64,000 nt of DNA, taken from positions 57,353,119 to 57,417,118 of the forward strand of contig NC_079507.1 of the NCBI RefSeq assembly GCF_030052815.1, written 5' to 3'. Positions 26,581-36,744 of this stretch are shown here, in pieces. The first letter of the stretch is position 1. Each line of letters begins with the position of its first letter. The DNA is from Hevea brasiliensis. Lineage: Eukaryota; Streptophyta; Magnoliopsida; Malpighiales; Euphorbiaceae. The translations under genes and the position numbers were made by a program. The notes beneath the pieces are model-generated. The model was not told the DNA's origin. It worked only from the letters and a program-made list of their open reading frames with translations, and did not search any database.

Positions 26581-29146
26581 GCAGGGAGCAAAGATCTGAG
26601 GAGGCTAAGGCAGCAGTTGCATGATTAACATGATATGATATTACCACTGTAGCAGAAAAACACAGAACAATGATAAACATTGTCTAGAGTAGAAATACAG
26701 GAAGCACCGAACAACTGGACTGGGTATAGTAGGTGGCAAAGCAAGAATAGCATCAATCTTCCTTGAAAGTAAGACAACTAAAAATGGGCACCCGGCAGGT
26801 CCAGTGGAGCCCCTTCTATTATGATACTCCTTCAACCAATATAAAAAATTATGTCTGTTTCTCAGTGGATAAAACCCAATATACACGAGAGTCATAAGCA
26901 GCCTGTTGAAGAAATCCCTCCTACCATCATCATCATCACCTTCCTTAATCATACAAGTCCACACCCACTTGCTCAATGATATTCACACATGCGGTTCTCC
27001 CCTGAAAAATTTGACACTAAAAGAAAAAAATAATCTTCCATGCATCACCAATCTAAAATTCCAGTTTGATGGGCCCTCTGAATATAATATACAAGTACAA
27101 TGGATGTTATTAGCGTTTCTTGTCGAGACTATATGTAATAGCTTGCTTACCGATCTAAAATTCTAGCAATTCTTCCATCACCCAAACCAAATTCTCTATT
27201 ATAACCATACAAAATAAAAGTAAAGAAAAAAAAAAAAGAGAAATATTTGTTTTTAGAGATATGAGTTTGAATGTTTGATGGAGAAAAAGGGATTTTTCTT
27301 TGCAGATATGAAGGAATCTTTTCATTAATTAGATCCAAAAGATATTATTTATAAGATATTAAATAATAATTTTATTGAAAAAGAAATTATCTTAACCGGG
27401 CCAAATTAAAAATTAGGCAATTTTGTCTTTACTCCACCTTAACCCTTTGATTTTCTTTTTTTCTATAGAACTCCATACACGGTTCCTATTATTTTGCACA
27501 ATACACCTCTTTTGTATTCCATTTAAATATATGATGTGAACTTATTGCTCCATCTTAACCCTTTGATTTTTCAGAAATTTTAGAGTGAACTTATTATTCT
27601 ATTTAAATATATGATATGGAATGATAAATTAATTATAAATTAATATTTATATAAATATAATTATTAATTTTTTTTTAAATAATTATTTAATAGTTATAGA
27701 TTTTTTAAACCCACTCTTACATAGTTGCAATTGTTTACGGACAGCTAAGGCCAGTTCCAATTCCTCTCACTTTAATCTTGAATTGGATTGGAATCAGCTG
27801 GTCAATTTGGTTTAAACTACTTTCTTTTTCTTCAAAAATAAAAAATTGATAAAATTTCAAACGTTAAATTGACTTAATTTCGGATATCAAACCAAAACTA
27901 AAATTGAAACCGCCCTCAAATCAAAATCAAAACTGAATCGATTCTCTGTGCTCCAATTCAAGACATTCCATCAGTTTTTGTCCCTAACCGGGTTGGAATG
28001 GGCCCATATCCCTCTCTAAGCCGAGAACCTCGCCCACTTATTAAATTAAAGACACATCCTGGAAGGAAAAGACTATTCCAGAATAAATGGACCATTGAAA
28101 ACTGGTGGTTCATATGATCTCAACCATTATCGTGGTCACTTCCTATGGTGCGACTATATTTTAACCAAGCAACATATAATCCATTATATGCAAATCACTG
28201 AAAACAAGAAATATATTTTCATGCATATTGAGACTGTTATAAAGATAAAAACAATAATGAAAAAAAAAAAATGAAGGTACATAAAGCAAGTACGAAAACG
28301 ATCTTGTATGCAGGTTCATACATGTGAACGGATTTGTGAGACAATAAATTAGATAAAACATGCTAATTCAATGGCTAAAATAATCATTGCAGGAGTGAGA
28401 TATGTAGGTACTGATTAATTAACTTGTTCTCCAAACAAAAGCCCCTCAAGTCATCTTTATGAAGTTAGATTCTTTATGCACCGTCTTCTCAAATGCATTG
28501 GTTAGTGACCCATCAAGCAAAACCATCCAAAATGTAATCATTTAAAAAAGTTTCAGTTCTTTAACTTCAAATATGACAGCATGTTTTCCATTGTGCATTT
28601 AATTGGATTGCGGTTCTCTCTAGTGCCATACTAATTGTGCATGTTTCTATTGTGTACTTTTGTCCCATGAAATGCCATATCTGCTCCTTCCTTGCATGTA
28701 AGACAAACTTCGCATAAGACTTGAGCATATGGGCTTCATGGTACAGAAAATTTGGATGTATTCATATAATTCTCTGTACGGCTCACAAAGGGAAAGGCCA
28801 ATTCGAATAAGGAAACATTGATTGGCGCCATAGTTAGGGTTCTGTGGATACAGCTTGCAGTCCACCAAGGGAGGAACCATCTTAGAGACTGAAAGTAAGG
28901 AAAAAAAAAAAAAAAAAAAAAGGCTGTTGGCAACTCGATATTGACAATTAGCTTCCACAATGGCGATATGGTGTGTCAGCAATGATTTTGCGTGGATCAT
29001 GTACCAGCTATACCATGGACCACAGTCCACAACTGTTAACATTGGTGGTGGACCACCAAATTATGTATATCTGATATGGGCAGTGGTCAGTTGGCCGACA
29101 GATCAAAGTACTAAAGAATGGCAAGTACTCAGCTCGCTAGGCCAAG

Positions 29147-29148
<2 letters not shown>

Positions 29149-29201
<53 letters not shown>

Positions 29202-29226
29202 CGTACGCGGCGCGAGCGCGTGCGTC
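29149..29226. repeat. (AT)n(GT)n microsatellite running into a GC-rich alternating tract
   Basis: AT repeat from 29149, GT repeat from about 29188, then a GC-rich tail at 29201-29226 (GCGTACGCGGCGCGAGCGCG and beyond). The tract alternates purine and pyrimidine for most of its length, the pattern that favours Z-DNA. The GC-rich tail stands out in this AT-rich spacer. Confidence 0.9.
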
Positions 29227-29679
29227 AATAAATGTCGGCCAATTTATAAGTCTCGCTGAATCTCGACCAACAAAAAAAAGTTTCAATGAAGGTCAACATC
29301 TGCTTGATAACCTCTTTAGCTCCTAGACCCAACAATAAAAAAATGGGCTTGATTAACAGAAGGGCTCAATGTGGGACTCACCAAATTTCAAGCCCAAATA
29401 AAAGGTCAATAACAGTTAAATGGTTAACATAATGTCTGACTGAAAAAGAAAATTAGGTACAAATTAAGTATTTGTCACAAATGAGGATAATAAAATCCAT
29501 TTGGAAACAATTCTCTGAAAGTCATTTCTGGAGATCTATAGAACTAAAAGAAGACCAGAGCATAGAGCTTAAAAGAAGAAAGTAGTAGTAACAAAAAGCA
29601 TACACCGTATATAGAGGTAGCAAATTTATGGCATACATTACCCCCAAGAAAATAATGTGGTCATATAAAAATTTATTCC

Positions 29680-29758
29680 GACTCAAAAAAGGTTTGGGAT
29701 TGGCTAAATGCCGCACATACTGACTCAACAAAGGTTTAGGATTGGTTAAATGCCACAC
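29680..29758. repeat. Two 37-bp direct repeats, 42-bp period
   Basis: Copies 29680-29716 and 29722-29758 both start GACTCAA and end TGCC(G/A)CAC. They differ at only a few bases, so the duplication is local and fairly recent. Confidence 0.8.
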
Positions 29759-30149
29759 TAGTAAATCATTTTCAATACCAAAATATATGCAAGGACTAGT
29801 AGATAAGCCATAGTATTCTCATCATAAGAAATTAGCATCCTCACCACTGTCGCCCCATCCCCACCACTCCTTTGGGAATTAAGACCACAACTGCTGCTGT
29901 CCTCTCCAAGCATTTAGTGTCTTGTATTACTTCATATTTGTTATCTACAATGCATACAAGTAAATTTCATTTTTCTGGCTTACTTTTCCTAATGTAAATG
30001 CACATTTGTTCTAATACATTTGGAAATATTTATCAATAGTATCGGATCCCAATGGACAATGGTTAAAAATTTGGATTAAAAGAAAATTAAGTTTTCTCAA
30101 TTTTTACCTTGCCCTTGCAGCCTCTAGACCTCTTTGAAGAACCTCCACT

Positions 30150-30640
30150 TAGGGGTGTGCAAACGGTCGGTTCGGTTCCGAACCGAACCGAACCGATAAA
30201 ACCGAAAATCGAAAATCGAAAATTTTAAAAACCGAACCGAACCGATAAATTTCGGTTCGGTTTGGTTTTAAACCGATCAAACCGAAATTTATAAAATTTC
30301 ATATTTTTAACATTAAATCTAAATAATAAAAACATAAAAACAAAAAAAATTAGAAATCAAAACTCAAAAATCTTTAGGTTCGGTTCGGTTTTCTTTGATT
30401 TCGGTTCGGTTCAATTCGGTTCGATTCAATTTAATTCGTTTTTTTTTTATTTCCTATATATATTAATAATTTCGGTTCGGTTCGGTTTTTTTGATTTTTT
30501 TATGAAAATAACCGAACCGAACCGATTAACCAAAATTATAAACCGAACCGAACCGATTAAATTTTAAAATCGAACCGATTGAACCGAATTAATCAGTTTG
30601 GTTCGGTTTTTCGATTTAAACTGAAAACTGCACACCCCTA
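30150..30640. mobile_element. Non-autonomous hAT-like element, copy 2 (491 bp), with perfect target duplication
   Basis: The left end is TAGGGGTGTGCA and the right end its perfect reverse complement, TGCACACCCCTA. The octamer CCTCCACT is present exactly on both sides (30142-30149 and 30641-30648). Inside, both arms are built of repeated GGTTC or GAACC pentamers in inverted orientation, around an A/T-rich centre. There is no coding capacity. Eight-base target duplication plus a TAGGGGTG terminus points to the hAT superfamily. The perfect duplication makes this the youngest of the three copies. Confidence 0.85.
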
Positions 30641-31842
30641 CCTCCACTAGACATTTTCTATATATTTTTGGAGAAAAACCAAATTTAAAGAAATTGGAGT
30701 TTGGGAAAAAAATATTAGATGAAATATTGCGTGAAAAAAAACAATTATTTAGGAATTTAGAGTAGAAAAAAAATGAGAGTTAGGAATAATGAGAAGACTA
30801 AGGGAAAAGAATAGGGAGCTTTAGAATGAAGAGAAGTAGAAAAAATGGTTGATGTGGTTAGGAAATTGAATTTGATGGGTATTTATAGGAAATTTTTAAA
30901 TTTTTTATTTTTCTAAAATACCCCTAAAACTAACTGTTATATAACTATTATTGAGGATAAAATAGTCATTTCCCTATTGCTTTTTTAATCCCCCAGCAAG
31001 AAATGTTCCACACGTTCTGATTTGAATCTATTGACAATGGTTTACCATCCCACAATCAATAATTCCATAGAGTCCTTCCTTGAAAGATAGAAATTTCATT
31101 CAGAAACTTTTGTAGCAACTACATATAACTATCACCTCAGTTAAAGCTTCTAAATTCGTGTATAGTGTATTTTCCTGTTGAGCTGGATCTCTTGTTTAAC
31201 TAGGTCTCAACCTTTTGCAACAACTGCACTAGGCACTAATAGTCAGAGTAGAAAATTAGGTTTCACTATCCCATAGATCTATTTTCATATCAAAGCTGAT
31301 GCTAAGCTAAAGACTAAGGCAGGTTATCTGAAATTAAAAGGGTAAAGATGTCTCAGAGTTAGTGTTTGGAATAAACATTGCTAGAAACAAATTGCCAATC
31401 TTTAGCAGCCCCTCATCAGAAAGCAGAATAGAACTAAAAGAAATATTTATACACATAGAAAATATTCCACATCCCCTTATACACTGCTTAAACTTGTACT
31501 ATCTGGCCATTAATTCTAAGAGATTAAGTTACAACGTTTCTCGATCTCCACCAAGACTGCACTGGTTCCCAGTGAGGAAAGCAGAGTAGTAACTGAAATA
31601 TTTAATGAATAGTCCAGACACAAGGAAATCTTAGTGATGATTGTGCTAGTGTCATTTTCTTGTCCCAAATGACCACTTAGTTTTTCTATAAATTGGGCTT
31701 TATAAAGCTGAAAGCAGGAGAAAGTATCTTTGTATCAGTCATGCCATAATAAATTCATTGTCTTGGTTTATGCAATTTAAAAAATGCAGGGAAAATATAT
31801 TAATGGAAAGAAAAACCATAAGCACTTTGAAATGAGTCTTAC
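30641..31842. other. AT-rich spacer downstream of the cyclin-J18 relic
   Basis: If the cyclin-J18 relic (minus strand) once continued, its last exon would lie here, but no cyclin-like block was found. On the minus strand a short frame with ATG at about 30660 and a GTAAAA donor after 30108 is interrupted by the hAT-like copy 2. Nothing else was recognised. Confidence 0.35.
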
Positions 31843-32344
31843 CCTAAGGAAAGAAACTTCGTCCTCTGTACGGGGACTTTAATAACAAATGAAGCAACAT
31901 GGCAGAGATTGAAATCTATTAAATCTTTGCTTAAGAAACAAGAACACGAGTAAATTGGCTACACCAGAAAATGAAAATTAGAAGAGGATAGGAAAACATG
32001 CCAATGCGGATACAACAAGGGAACAAGGAGAACAATAAAGAACTGATGTCTCCTCCATTTGATAGAGAAGATCCAGTATATCCATGCATGCCTCAATATC
32101 AACAAGTTCCCCAACTTTAACCACTCCCCAACTTTTGATAGAGAAGATCCAGTATTTCTAAAATATATATATATATATAAAAAACTTAATTTCCTTAAGT
32201 AAATTAGGATTCCTCAGGTTGTGGGTGTTTTATTCAGGTGAAATTATGAAAGTAAGCAGAGTTGCACTAGTAACACTAAAGTGAGAAGTTTGGCACAAGG
32301 AATTTCTACAAATTAAAAGGCATCACATTGGTTGAAAATAAGCG

Positions 32345-32810
32345 TGTTGAAGAAAGGGGTGATATCTACAATCAAAATTGCAAGAAAGAAAGCATTCAAG
32401 TGAAAAATTGACTTTTACCAGAATTGTAAAGAAATAATTCTATTTGATTTGGAGGTGGAGATTTGTTTAATCCAAATTCAAATAGAATTAGAGATTAGAG
32501 TTAAAATTTAATATATATATATTGACGAGGGATTCCAAGTCCATGTGGAACTTGGCTTGGTGTTTCCATCTTGTGTGCGTATAAAAGGAGAATTGATTCT
32601 CCTTGTTTAGTTCATGCCATGTGTGCTTCAATACTAAATTGAGAGGTGAGTTTTTGTGTATTGTGTAAGTGGCAGTGAGATTAAATAGTAAAAAAATTTT
32701 TGTGTGGTGAGTTATAAATTTAAGCAGTTAAGATTTTGTGAGTAAGAAAAATAATTAATGATTGTAAATTATTTCTTTCTTAATAGTGAATTTGTAGTGT
32801 GGAGTAGGCT
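32345..32810 (+). mobile_element. Truncated Copia-type LTR
   Basis: Starts TGTTGAAGAAAGGGG and carries a TATA-like GTATAAAAGG at about 32579 followed by the GTGTGGAGTAGGCTTTT block seen near the 3' part of many plant Copia LTRs. It stops there against another inverted-repeat element, so the last bases are missing. It lies inside the cyclin-J18 relic. No internal retroelement region is adjacent, so it is a solo or truncated LTR. Confidence 0.5.
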
Positions 32811-33204
32811 TTTAGCTTTCATTTGGTTCCCTTAATTGTGCAGTAGAATAGTAGAAATGACAAAGGAAAAAAGGAGAAAATAAGAGAAATTTGATTTCTT
32901 AATTTTCTTCAAAGCCTCCAAACAAAAATTCCTCTCCAATTTGGAGTGAAAATGAGGGACATAAGAAAATAAAAACTATATATAAAGGTTGAATTTTTGA
33001 ATATACCCTTGCATTATATAAATAGTAAAAGGTTATATGATGAGGGTATAACAATAAAAATAAACTACAAACTTTTTTTTTTTCTATCCACTTCCTCACA
33101 TAAGGTAACCAAATAATATAATGGAAAATATACTACTTTTCTTTTCCTCTACTTAATTTCTTTTCACTTCCAATACATGATTAAGGGAACAAACAAAGGC
33201 TAAA
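32811..33204. mobile_element. MITE-like inverted-repeat element (394 bp)
   Basis: The left end is TTTAGCTTTCATTTGGTTCC and the reverse complement of the right end is TTTAGCCTTTGTTTGTTCCC. They align over about 28 bp with few differences and continue into the shared CTTAAT block. The arms are purine-rich on one side and pyrimidine-rich on the other. No clear target duplication could be fixed. Confidence 0.5.
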
Positions 33205-33240
33205 TAGAGGAAAAGAATAGAAATATATTTTTCATTATAT

Positions 33241-33515
33241 TGTTTGGTTAGTTATGTTAGAAAATGGATACAAAGGAAAAGAAATAAATTTATAAAGTCT
33301 ATTTTTATTGTTATATCCTTATCATTTACCCCTTTGCTATTTTATATGATGCAAGTGTATATTAATAATTTCAATCTCTATAATTTTTTTACTTTATCAT
33401 TTCCCTCCTTTTCATCCTAAATTGATGGGAAATGTTCTAGAGACTTGGAGAAAAATTAGGAAATTTAATTTTTATTGTTTTTTCCTCTTTCCTTTCCCTA
33501 ATCACTATCCAAACA
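33241..33515. mobile_element. Second, weaker inverted-repeat element
   Basis: TGTTTGGTTAGTTATG at 33241 is loosely inverted at 33500-33515 (ending CACTATCCAAACA). The arms again have AAGGAAAAG and CTTTCCTCTTT stretches. It resembles the preceding element in style and could be a related MITE. Confidence 0.35.
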
Positions 33516-34131
33516 AAAGAAAATAGAGAAATAATATTTCTTTTCTCTTCTTTTCTTTACCATGATCCATTCACTTCCCTCAAAACAAACAAAACAGAAT
33601 CACTTTAAATTTTGTGAGTTAATTTTTATAACAGTAATTCAGGCTAAGTATTACTCACTACCAATTCATGTAAATATCTAATATAAATCAAAAATATACA
33701 AAGTCACACGAGTTTCCATAGTCTAGTAACTTCTCCAAATTGAACTTCCATTTAACAACTACGGATAATGACTATAGAAATTTGGATGGACAACTAGCAA
33801 TCAACCACTCTACCATCTCAACGATTATATCTTAGAAAAATTAAAGCAAAACAAATTGTGTTAAAATATAGATTATACCTGTAGAGAGAAGGATAGAATC
33901 GATCAGCGAAGAGAAACAATGCAGTGTATTTGACGATCGGAGCAACTTCAAGTCGCTATAAATTTTTTGAGCCATAAAAAAAAATAACTAAACTACATTA
34001 TGGAGTGAACAAAAATTCCAAATATATTGGAGTGTTTGTGTGTGTGTGTTCATACTGCCATGAGCAGATTCGATGAGGAACTCCACAGCTTGAACTCGGA
34101 GTTTGAAGGAGCTGTCGCAATTCCTCCACAT

Positions 34132-35264
34132 CGCTGTTTCTCTCTAAAAACTCAAATAAACGGGAAACGCGCAGATTTTGGTGTGGATTTTTGCGGAAGC
34201 TTTCAAAATTGGGAAATGCCTCTTAAGTCTCAGCGTCAACGAGCTTTAAGAAATTCGTTTCGCGGTTCGTGCAAACTGTCATCTTGTATCGCCACGTGGC
34301 TTTAAGAATTGTACCCGGGATCCGGTTTGTATTAATGATCAGCTATTGGGCCTAAACTAACAACTGTTCTGGGCCCAAAGTCAGCTCTCTAATATTTATA
34401 TTTATTTTAATTTTATTCTAATATACTTCTAAAAGAAGTTTAATTGTTTGTATATTTGCTTGAAACAATTATTTTCATTTTAGATCTATCTCCTTTTATT
34501 CTATTTTATGAAACAGAAAGCAAGTACTATATTTATGACACCAATATATATTTAAAAATACTTATATTCCATCTATGTATATATCAAATTTAATTTATTT
34601 ATTTTTATTTAATATAAATTATTATTTATTTTTTAAAAATTGATAAAGGTAATTACTCTTTCGTCATACTTTATAATTAGTGTTTAATTTTATTAATGCT
34701 TTAACCCCTAATTAATTCATTTACTCTTCCGGACACTATAGCCCTCCAAAATGGTATTTATGGGCCAGTACCGTCTAACGAGCATGTCTAGTTTGCATAT
34801 TCCTGCTAGTTGTCCAAGTAATGATGCTCGGTCATCATATCCCAATCACTTGAAATGTCCAATAGTGGATAAAGATCTCATGATTTTCGTCGTGTTTATG
34901 GTCCTAACATTCATAGGACTACCAAATGAAGTGACTCCCAATTTTATTCTGGTACTAACTTTTAATTCTAGTAGGGATCAATTAAAGCTTATATTAAAGC
35001 TATCAGATTTGCATGATAATCTCTTAATCACTTTCTCTTTCATATACTAGTTTAGTCTCTTATACTAACTTAAGTATTAGAATGGCGATTAGTCCACCCA
35101 CTGTTCTTTCATATTATCTTGTAAATTCAAGATCCATAAACCATACCCGCAAGAGAGCATAACAACATTATTGACTTTGTCTGTGGAAAAGATTATCTCA
35201 AAAATTCTTTTTTATCAACAAACAAATCTTGTTATCACAGTTTTTCTACATCCCTAAATTCGCC
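34132..35264. other. Upstream region of cyclin-J18 relic and left flank of a gag relic
   Basis: 34132-34310 is less AT-rich than its surroundings and is the likely old promoter of the cyclin gene. 34320-35264 has no intact gene; part of it may be a degenerate LTR belonging to the gag relic at 35265, but no ends were recognised. Confidence 0.3.
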
Positions 35265-35760
35265 ATGGCTTCAGATCCACCACCACTAATAGATCCATCG
35301 CCACCACTGTTGAATCCCCTACTGGTAATGGCACCACTAATGGTGCTACAACTGTAAACAATACCCCAACATAGTCTCCCATGACTCTAGAAACAAATGA
35401 TGCAATGTATTAATGAATTGGAAGCAAAAAAGGTTGGTTCGAAAAATCAGAATTTATGACTCGAAAACGCCAGAGCTCCAGAGAACAATGCAATTCTAGA
35501 TCCTGTTAATGCTCGGCGATCAAAGGGCAAATAGAAGATAGGTAATTTTGAAGTTAACTTGGTTAGGAGAGCCATTGACTAGGGAAAGGTCAAAGCCCCT
35601 CCAAAAATCCAATTCAATTATGACCTTGATAAAGATTTTGGTGTTGGTGGTTACTCACCCTTGTTAGATCCAACCTAGTAGAGCCTTTTCCACCTGAGAT
35701 TAGGCTATCTAGCCTGGACAAGTATGATGGTTAAATATAATTCAAGGAATCATTTGGCCA
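35265..35760 (+). pseudogene. Degenerate Ty3/Gypsy gag fragment
   Basis: Starting at an ATG (MASDPPPL), the reading resembles the N-terminal region of a Gypsy gag, with a coiled-coil remnant (INELEAKKVGSKNQN) and, in other frames, the EPFPPEIRLSSLDKYDG block that normally opens the capsid domain. Several stops and frame changes break it, and it ends abruptly after that block. No protease or RT follows. A truncated old insertion. Confidence 0.5.
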
Positions 35761-36744
35761 ATTTCAGAACCACAATACAGTTCCAAAACGCCAATTTTAA
35801 AACCACAATGCAAATTAAAAGTATGTTTATTTATTTTTTTTAAGTCATATATGTTAATTATAGTAAAAAAAATTGAAAATTTTAATTTATTTAATTTTAA
35901 TTAAAATTTTTAATTAAAATTTTATAATTTTAAAAAGCATTTCAATATTATTAAATTAAAATTCATAAACAAAATCATTCGTCTATATTAAAAGACATTA
36001 TAATCTTATTATTTCATGCAATCATCTTAAACAACCATAAAAGATGCAAATGCAGAATTGGTATATACAAAACCAGACAAATTAAAACATCCATAATTTC
36101 TTTTAAATATTTGGAGTTGTTAATCCATATATTTAATTAATTATATATATTACAAACGCTTTATATAAAAAAAAAAAAAATGACCTACAGCTACCCTATT
36201 ACAAGCGTTGAGGATGATGTACCCACTCCAACTCATTTTTGTTTGCTTTTTCAACCTTTATTTGCTTAATTAGATCTTATGGTTGAGATTGGCATATCAA
36301 TTAAACTACCCTAATCATTAGAAATTGAAATTAATTAACTGGCCATATAAATGTCGCATGCCTGTGTGGGGATTAGTATACAACACCCTAATTGGGAACA
36401 TCTGATTGGACAATTTTTTTTGGAAAGATAGTGTTATTAGACCAATGGCAAGCCTTAAATTACTATTAATAATAAATTAATCTGGCCTTACTATAAGTTT
36501 ATAATCCATAGAAAATGATAGGATAGAATATGACAACTCCTCTACCATAAAGAAACATGGAAAACAACGAAACCCGTCACTGTACACTCATCAGCAGATT
36601 CAAGCAACTACAGTATAATATATAAGCTTCTTATATATATAATAATTTTCATTACCCTTCTTCTACTTTTTCTTCTTTTATAATAATTATACATAACACA
36701 ACTTGATTAATTTTATAACTAAGTATATATATATGTGTATGTCT
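35761..36744. other. AT-rich spacer; 3' UTR of the 5-phosphatase at the right
   Basis: No coding sequence or defined repeat was recognised. The right part must include the 3' UTR of the minus-strand 5-phosphatase gene that stops at 36745. Confidence 0.4.

Larger units (their letters stand above)
26581..30141. other. Spacer with unassigned open stretches and microsatellites
   Basis: Minus-strand frames at 26641-26976 (111 codons) and about 28650-28880 are open but match nothing I recognise. The region 27430-27620 holds two diverged copies of a block around CTTAACCCTTTGATTTT. A degenerate region at 27740-28010 resembles the GGTT-type hAT-like elements but lacks clear ends. Microsatellite and short tandem repeats near 29149 and 29680 are listed separately. 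Confidence 0.35.
31843..34131 (-). pseudogene. CYCJ18: Cyclin-J18-like gene, decayed and interrupted by transposons
   Basis: Four pieces of one cyclin are recognisable in order on the minus strand. 34131-34056 starts MWRNCDSSFKLRVQAVEFLI. 33955-33879 reads RLEVAPIVKYTALFLFADRF followed by YPSLY and a GT donor. 32121-31996 reads VKVGELVDIEACMDILDLLY, then EETSVLY. 31915-31843 reads VASFVIKVPVQR and ends at a GTAAGA donor. These match, from memory, the N-terminal cyclin box and C-terminal part of plant cyclin J18 (about 230 aa). The frames do not join: piece 1 to 2 is off by one, piece 3 is preceded by a duplication of 19 bp (32061-32079 and 32137-32155), and its frame ends in a stop after FPILF. 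The middle third of the cyclin box is absent; 32150-33880 is mostly transposon sequence. Its position between MAP65 and the 5-phosphatase is as in Arabidopsis (AT2G01905). A rescue by unusual splicing is possible but unlikely. Confidence 0.7.

Noticed and set aside
26641..26976. Minus-strand open frame of 111 codons
   Set aside because: Not recognised; composition is mixed, and long frames arise by chance in this length of sequence. Mentioned only in the spacer entry.
27746..28003. Possible fourth GGTT-type hAT-like element
   Set aside because: Ends can be aligned only with a shift and the flanking octamers do not match, so the boundaries are not supported.
33973..33975. ATG that would start a 32-codon minus-strand frame (MAQKIYSDLK)
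   Set aside because: Another frame of the same stretch, entered from the TATAG acceptor at 33956, matches cyclin J18 much better, so this ATG is taken to lie in the intron.
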